A stretch of DNA of 64,000 bases, taken from Haematobia irritans. Its lineage: Eukaryota > Arthropoda > Insecta > Diptera > Muscidae. A model generated the notes under the pieces. The model was given only the letters and a program-made list of their open reading frames with translations, was not told the origin of the DNA and ran no database searches. Both the position numbers and the translations under genes were made by a program. The stretch's first letter is position 1. Each line of letters opens with the position of its first letter. Where the stretch lies: assembly GCF_050003625.1 (NCBI RefSeq), contig NC_134397.1, forward strand, positions 272,980,070-273,044,069, given 5' to 3'. This document shows positions 59,660 to 64,000 of this stretch, piece after piece.

Positions 59660-60018
59660 ATTTGAACGATTTTTTGCTTTGTAAAAAATCCCTAGCTTTG
59701 ACACTATATACAAATGTAAATATTTCATTTTTGACACTCTTGCAACAATATTTATCCGATTTTTATGAAATTTGGACTCAGTGGCTAATTTTTCGTGCTC
59801 TTTCATAATATGTACAAATTTAACAATATTTTTACAATATCGCAATTTTTCAATACATTTTTTGTATTTTTCTTCAAAATCTGCCACTATATACAAATGT
59901 AAATATTGTGGTTTAAGATACTTTTAGTTGATTTGTTTTGAATTATTTCATATGAAAATAATACAAATAAAAGAAGAGGAAATAGCAACTTAAAATATAT
60001 ATATTTTAGGCAACTGTA
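59660..60018. other. AT-rich DNA with a duplicated motif
   Basis: ACTATATACAAATGTAAATA occurs at 59703-59722 and 59886-59905, perhaps as subterminal repeats of the piggyBac-like relic that follows. Confidence 0.35.
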
Positions 60019-60395
60019 TCATTTGGTTTGCACCCAGGTGTGCTCCACACAGACTGGATTTTTACATTGCCTACATTTTTGCCTTGTAGGACGCTTCCTT
60101 TTTTTCGCACCATGGTAGCACATATAGCAAATGGTTTTTACTTTTGAATATCATCTATCACTTTCATCAGGCATAAAAGAAATAGGCAACGATTATATAG
60201 GTTCGCCGATAATGTGTCTACAATGCTCAATTTGTTTTTTGCAATTGGTTTAGAGCCGTTAAAACAAGATTCACGAAAAATGTCATGTTTTCGCTCCATT
60301 CAGGATTTTTATCCAATTTAAATCCGTTTTTATTAACCAAAAATTGCTACCTGTCTAAATCAGATAGTTCACCGTCGTTTTCCATATAATATTCC
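60019..60395 (-). pseudogene. piggyBac-like transposase relic, internally deleted
   Basis: Minus-strand translation: an acidic N-terminal-like stretch (ENEVGEYYMENDGELSDLD) with a stop, KNGFKLDKNPEWSE, then after loss of the whole catalytic core SLPISFMPDESDR (stop) and a Cys/His-rich C terminus: ICYMCYHGAKKRKRPTRQ, KCRQCKNPVCVEHTW, stop at 60019-60021. The CxxC...CxxCxxPxC pattern at the extreme C terminus is that of the piggyBac/PGBD zinc-binding domain. The catalytic aspartates are absent. It may be the source family for the TTAA-flanked MITEs nearby, though its own ends were not identified. Confidence 0.5.
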
Positions 60396-60404
60396 CCCAC
60401 TTCA

Positions 60405-60722
60405 TTCTCATGTAAATCGGAGTAAAATTTGGCCTCTGTGGTCATATATGTATAAATCGAACTAAAGATATACATGGGAGCTATATCTAAATCTGAAACG
60501 ATTTAAACCAAATTTGGCATGTATAGTAAGAATGTTAAGTCTACACCCTGTGCAAAATTTCACGTACATTGGAGTAAAATTTAAGTCTGTGGCCATATCT
60601 GTATAAATCGGGCTAAAGATATATATGTGGGAGCTATATCTAAATCTGAACCGATTTCAACCAAATTTGGCATTCATAGTAAGAATATTAATTCTACCCC
60701 CTGTGCAAAATTTCACGTATTG
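60405..60722 (+). repeat. Two family B-type 153-bp units without ends
   Basis: GAGCTATATCTAAATCTGAA at 60478 and 60633, with CAAAATTTCACGTA boundaries. Divergent from the units of the nearby arrays. Confidence 0.75.
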
Positions 60723-61042
60723 ATTCTTGAATTTTTTTAATTATTAAAGTCAAGTTGACTTTAGCCCAAACATTTCTTCTTGCATGTTATGATACCCATT
60801 TTTAAGTGAAATCACTTAATTGAAAAATTTATCGACTTTTGGACAAGGAAAAAAACTTTATATTAGAGAAATGCGTCTTCTATGCTAAGCAAAATTTGCA
60901 TTCGTATTTTAAAGACATGAAATCGTTGACCTTACGACAATATTTTTTTCAGTGTATGAACTGGAGGCAGTGTGGCTTGTCTTAGAAACAAGAGCAAGAA
61001 TTCACTTTAGTTCTTGATCGGTTTATATAGATTAGTTTACAA

Positions 61043-61914
61043 TTATTTCGGGATTGGGTAACCTACCCAGCAAGAAAATTTGGAAGTTCTTCCAAATGCA
61101 AGCATAGAATTGGTATCACCTATTGGTCCCTCATATGTTCCTTCACAGTTCAATGGAAGTTTTATTATAGGAAACCACATTCCATTTATTTTGAAATGGT
61201 CTTCAATAAAATCATTCACGATTGGGACTAATTTAGGAATTTCTATTCTTAATGGAAACCACATTAAACCGATTTCAACATATTCGTTTTTTATGTTTAA
61301 TTTTTCTGGTGCAGATTTTATTGAGTTATCATTTCTGATAACATCAGCACAAATATCAAGAAAATATTCTTTTTCCAAAAGATTCCTAAGTTCTTCATAT
61401 ATAAATCTATTTACTTTAAAGGATACTTCCTCATTCCTTATTTCTCTGGTTTGTTCAATATTTTTACCACGGACATCTTTGAGTTGATACTCGAATCAGG
61501 TTTTGAAACAACGGTAATATTTCCTTCGCCATCACACATCGCTTTGAACCCTTCTTCCTTTCGATGCTGTTTAAACCTATTGGGACTACTGTCTTTGTCT
61601 CTGACATGTCGTTATTATTCTCATCCAAACCATTAACAGTTTGGATGAACCTTCCCGACCTCCAGTCCGACTTTAAAAGCACTTCCAGAAGATGTACTCC
61701 CAATGATGTTCTTAATTTTAACTACATAGGAAGTTCTTTTTATTAATTTTTTTATATTCTTTTTCATATTTTTAATGGGTAATTTTACCTTTTTTTCAAA
61801 TTGGGTAAAAAAACAGTTTAAGAATTCATAAAATGGGTATTTAAATAGACATGCAATCTTCCATTTGACAGTTCGTAATGTTTGACATTCTTGAGGTTCA
61901 GAACGTATTGACAT
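61043..61914 (-). pseudogene. Unidentified protein-coding relic in three frames
   Basis: From right to left on the minus strand: frame 1 (61914-61633; KVKLPIKNMKKNIKKL, STSSGSAFKVGLEVGKV), frame 2 (ENNNDMSETKTVVPIGLNS, or the alternative FKQHRKEEGFKAMCDGEGN with ITVVSKPDSSI), frame 3 (about 61490-61043; RNEEVSFKVNRFIYEELRNL, VEIGLMWFPLRIEIPKL, CEGTYEGPIGDTNSML, ending WVGYPIPK and stop). The last frame, about 150 codons, has a balanced composition and looks once coding. The opposite strand is also open (61080-61487), which weakens the case. I do not recognise the family; a decayed mobile element or duplicated host gene fragment are both possible. Confidence 0.3.
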
Positions 61915-61939
61915 GCGTTCACTATTTACAACAACTTAA

Positions 61940-62169
61940 CCCTCTAATGCCCCAATTTTTGTTGCCAGCTAATTAAATATTCAATGTTAACGACACAAAA
62001 ACAAGAACAATTTATGCGGTAAAATTTAGTATATGCTGCAAAGCCTGTTGAACAGATTTTATTAAGTTTTCTTTTTATTTTACCCATTTTTGTTGTCTTA
62101 AGGTGTGTTTTACTAAGAGCTTCCTGGTTTTACGAAGCCCGCCTAAAGGCGGGATTGGGCATTAGAGGG
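61940..62169. mobile_element. piggyBac-like MITE, intact, 230 bp
   Basis: 13-bp perfect terminal inverted repeat CCCTCTAATGCCC, flanked on both sides by TTAA (61936-61939, 62170-62173). An internal hairpin CCCGCCTAAAGGCGGG lies near the right end. TTAA duplication and CCC-starting ends are diagnostic for the piggyBac superfamily. A second copy is split at 18197-21249. Confidence 0.88.
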
Positions 62170-62231
62170 TTAAAATATTCATCGCGCCAAAAAAATGGAA
62201 TTAAATCATGGCATAAACTAACTCAACAACA

Positions 62232-62566
62232 GGGAGCCACAGTGGTGCAATGGTTAGCATGTCCGCCTTGCATACACAAGGTCGTGGGTTCGATTCCTGT
62301 TTCGACCGAACACCAAAAGTTTTTCAGCGGTGGATTATCCCACCTCAGTAATGCTGGTGACATTTCCGAGGGTTTCAAAGCTTCTCTAAGTGGTTTCACT
62401 GCAATGTGGGACGCCGTTCGGACTCGGCTATAAAAAGGAGGTCCCTTGTCATTGAGCTTAACTTGGAATCGGGCAGTACTCAGTGATAAGAGAGAAGTTT
62501 ACCAATGTGGTATCACAATGGACTGAATAGTCTAAGGGAGCCTGATACATCGGGCTGCCACCTAAC
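62232..62566 (+). mobile_element. tRNA-derived SINE with perfect 14-bp target duplication
   Basis: 335 bp from GGGAGCCACAGTGGTGCAAT to GCCACCTAAC. CTAACTCAACAACA is duplicated exactly (62218-62231, 62567-62580). A box-like TGGTGCAATGG, B box GGGTTCGATTCC. Near-consensus sequence, so probably the youngest copy here and the best reference for the family. Confidence 0.95.
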
Positions 62567-62580
62567 CTAACTCAACAACA

Positions 62581-64000
62581 ATGCATCGATGAACTTAATT
62601 TAATTTTTGACGATAAAGGTCACTTCAAGACGAATCTCGGGAAGGTCGTCTAAAAACAGTTGTTGTTCCGGAAATCATGTGGCAAGATCGACATATGACC
62701 AATCGTTAGAGTGAGACAATATTGCATGAACATTTGATCGTCAAATAAATTTGTTCGCGTTAGTCCCCTCAATTTGTCTATCACTCAAAAAAATCCCCTG
62801 TCGATAGACATGTTCAATTTGTCTATAGCTCAAAAATTTTTGAATTTCCTTTTTGAATTGAGTTCCTTTTTGAATTGAGTCCTGTCTTGGCACCGAATGA
62901 CCTTTTTTTTATTCCCGTACTTAAAAATAAAATGAGATGTCTACTTTTGCGATACCTGAACAAGCTCTTGATGGGTTCAGAATGCATGCTCTGGAAATAC
63001 CTCAATCAACGTGGCAAAATTGCTTGACAATTGATTCAAACGCATTCAAATAGATCTTAATGGGGTATATCTTAAAAAACCATAAAGTAAATTCCAATGA
63101 TTAATATTTGTTTTTATTCTCTAATCCCGAAATATAAAAGGCAGTACTCGTAATTATGAACCGATATGAACATACTTGCACATGGTAATTAGAACACCAA
63201 ATTTCAAGTGTACCGGATGAACTGAACAAGTTGTCCCAACTTGATTAAGCGAAGTACTCCTACTTCGCCAAATTTAAAATCTCTCTCTTTCTCTATCTCT
63301 CTCTCACTCTCTCTCTCTCAAGTCTCATAATTTTTTCTTAAATTTTAATTTTAAACTTAAATGTTTTATCCTTGCCAACTTTGGCAAGAGTCATCTAAAA
63401 TAGTTACATATTTACCAAACAGCATAATGTCAAGGACATACAATGCTGAGGACAGCAAAACGTTAATTAGCACACACACACACTTGCACATACAAGCAAT
63501 GATTTTGAAATAGCGCTGAAATAGCAAAACTACTAAATGAGCAAAAATATTAATTACACACCAAAAGAGCTGTCATTTCCTTTTGAAAGGCTATGTGGAG
63601 TAAAGCAAAGCATACCGAACACACACATACACACACACTAACACACCAGCCACATTGTGGTCTTCAATGACAATATATTAGTCACTGTTTTTTGGTTGGA
63701 CATTAATTTGTTCTCATGCCTAGGTATTTTGCTAGTGGTTTCCCCGAATGGGACATTTCATGCTACGACGGCCAATGAGAAAGCAAACATGGTTTTAATG
63801 AAAAATTTCAAGGATGTCTCGCAACATACAGTCTTTGGGGAGACATTAAAAATTGTTCTCCGAAACTGCAAGAAAGTCAACAAACAAACATTTCTGCAAT
63901 TGAAGGAAAATTGTCTTCTACGAAAAAAAAAAAACGAAAAATTTCACATTTCCTTGACATTATAAAATCTGCAGCCACAAAAAGTGTTCTCACTTGATCT
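62581..64000. other. AT-rich DNA with simple repeats
   Basis: A short family A fragment (63150-63225, GAACCGATATGAACAT), a CT repeat (63283-63320), CA repeats near 63472-63482 and 63620-63640. The 102-codon frame at 63657-63965 has no recognised homology. Confidence 0.45.

Larger units (their letters stand above)
58685..60957 (+). mobile_element. Scattered pieces of a second hAT-like copy
   Basis: Pieces 58685-58718, 59047-59142 and 60773-60957 match, in order, the interior of 10441-11828 (about 10955-10995, 10995-11090 and 11170-11340; e.g. TAAAATAAAGTGTTGAAAAA and ATACCCATTTTTAAGT). The gaps are filled by a SINE, a MITE, a piggyBac-like relic and family B units. The terminal repeats are lost. 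Confidence 0.65.

Noticed and set aside
62241..62310. Functional tRNA gene
   Set aside because: A- and B-box-like motifs are present, but the acceptor stem does not pair and the same sequence recurs as the SINE head in many copies.
63657..63965. 102-codon plus-strand frame at the window end
   Set aside because: No recognisable domain, ends in an A-rich run, and the context looks non-coding.

Overview
This window is from a dipteran nuclear genome, most likely a calyptrate (muscid-type) fly. It is AT-rich, and I see no bacterial or viral gene organisation. Three things point to a fly: large numbers of DINE-1/Helentron-like elements with (GTCY)n tracts, a tRNA-derived SINE, and a mariner copy of the irritans subfamily that reads like Himar1, which was first described from the horn fly Haematobia irritans. 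Mariners move horizontally, so the mariner alone does not fix the genus. By eye more than half of the window is transposable elements nested in one another. The rest is AT-rich intronic or intergenic DNA with simple repeats.

The best candidate for a host gene is on the minus strand near 38.7-40.3 kb. It is a long AAC/CA-rich leader exon with a strong upstream acceptor (40280-40281), an ATG at 38816, 39 codons with a hydrophobic signal-like segment, and a GTAAGT donor at 38693-38698. The product is not recognised. No further exon could be identified, so much of the window may be intron of this gene.

Layout. 0-2.3 kb: minus-strand Helentron-like 'family B' array. 2.4-2.8 kb: SINE. 4.7-6.0 kb: CACG-rich element and a 'family A' Helentron-like element. 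6.9-7.2 kb: perfect 134-bp duplication. 9.1-10 kb: composite repeat with two diverging tRNA-like regions. 10-12 kb: family A split by a 1388-bp hAT-like element. 12-12.8 kb: ACGAA-rich foldback and 22-bp satellite. 14.2-17.9 kb: plus-strand family B concatemer with a truncated LINE. 18.2-21.2 kb: piggyBac-like MITE split by family B, itself split by family C. 23.4-25.8 kb: family A, then family B. 25.9 kb: SINE. 28.6-31.8 kb: family B split by a Harbinger-like element carrying a decayed Myb/SANT gene. 34.2-35 kb: second composite tRNA-like repeat. 35.2-38.3 kb: MITE split by a two-family Helentron-like complex. 40.7-43.4 kb: family B with family C inside. 43.4-44.1 kb: CACT-ended element. 45.9-48.1 kb: family E with a (TA)n tract of about 128 units. 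49.2 kb: long-TIR MITE. 50.5-53.5 kb: old Tc1/mariner relic split by a Himar1-like mariner, a CACG-rich element and a SINE. 55.5-56.8 kb: family A. 58.4-61 kb: SINE, hAT fragments, a MITE and a piggyBac-like transposase relic. 61-62.6 kb: unidentified decayed ORF, intact piggyBac-like MITE, and a SINE with perfect target duplications.

The most striking pattern is that four diverged Helentron-like families (A, B, C, E) all carry internal tandem repeats whose period is exactly 153 bp wherever I counted undeleted units. They also share end motifs (AACAAGTA at one end, TATACCC..CACCAC at both) and are joined head-to-tail at the same junctions in several loci, as rolling-circle concatemers would be. 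Element names A, B, C, E, M1 and M2 are mine. Homology to DINE-1/Helentron, hAT, piggyBac, Harbinger and Himar1 is recognised from structure and memory; no database search was possible.
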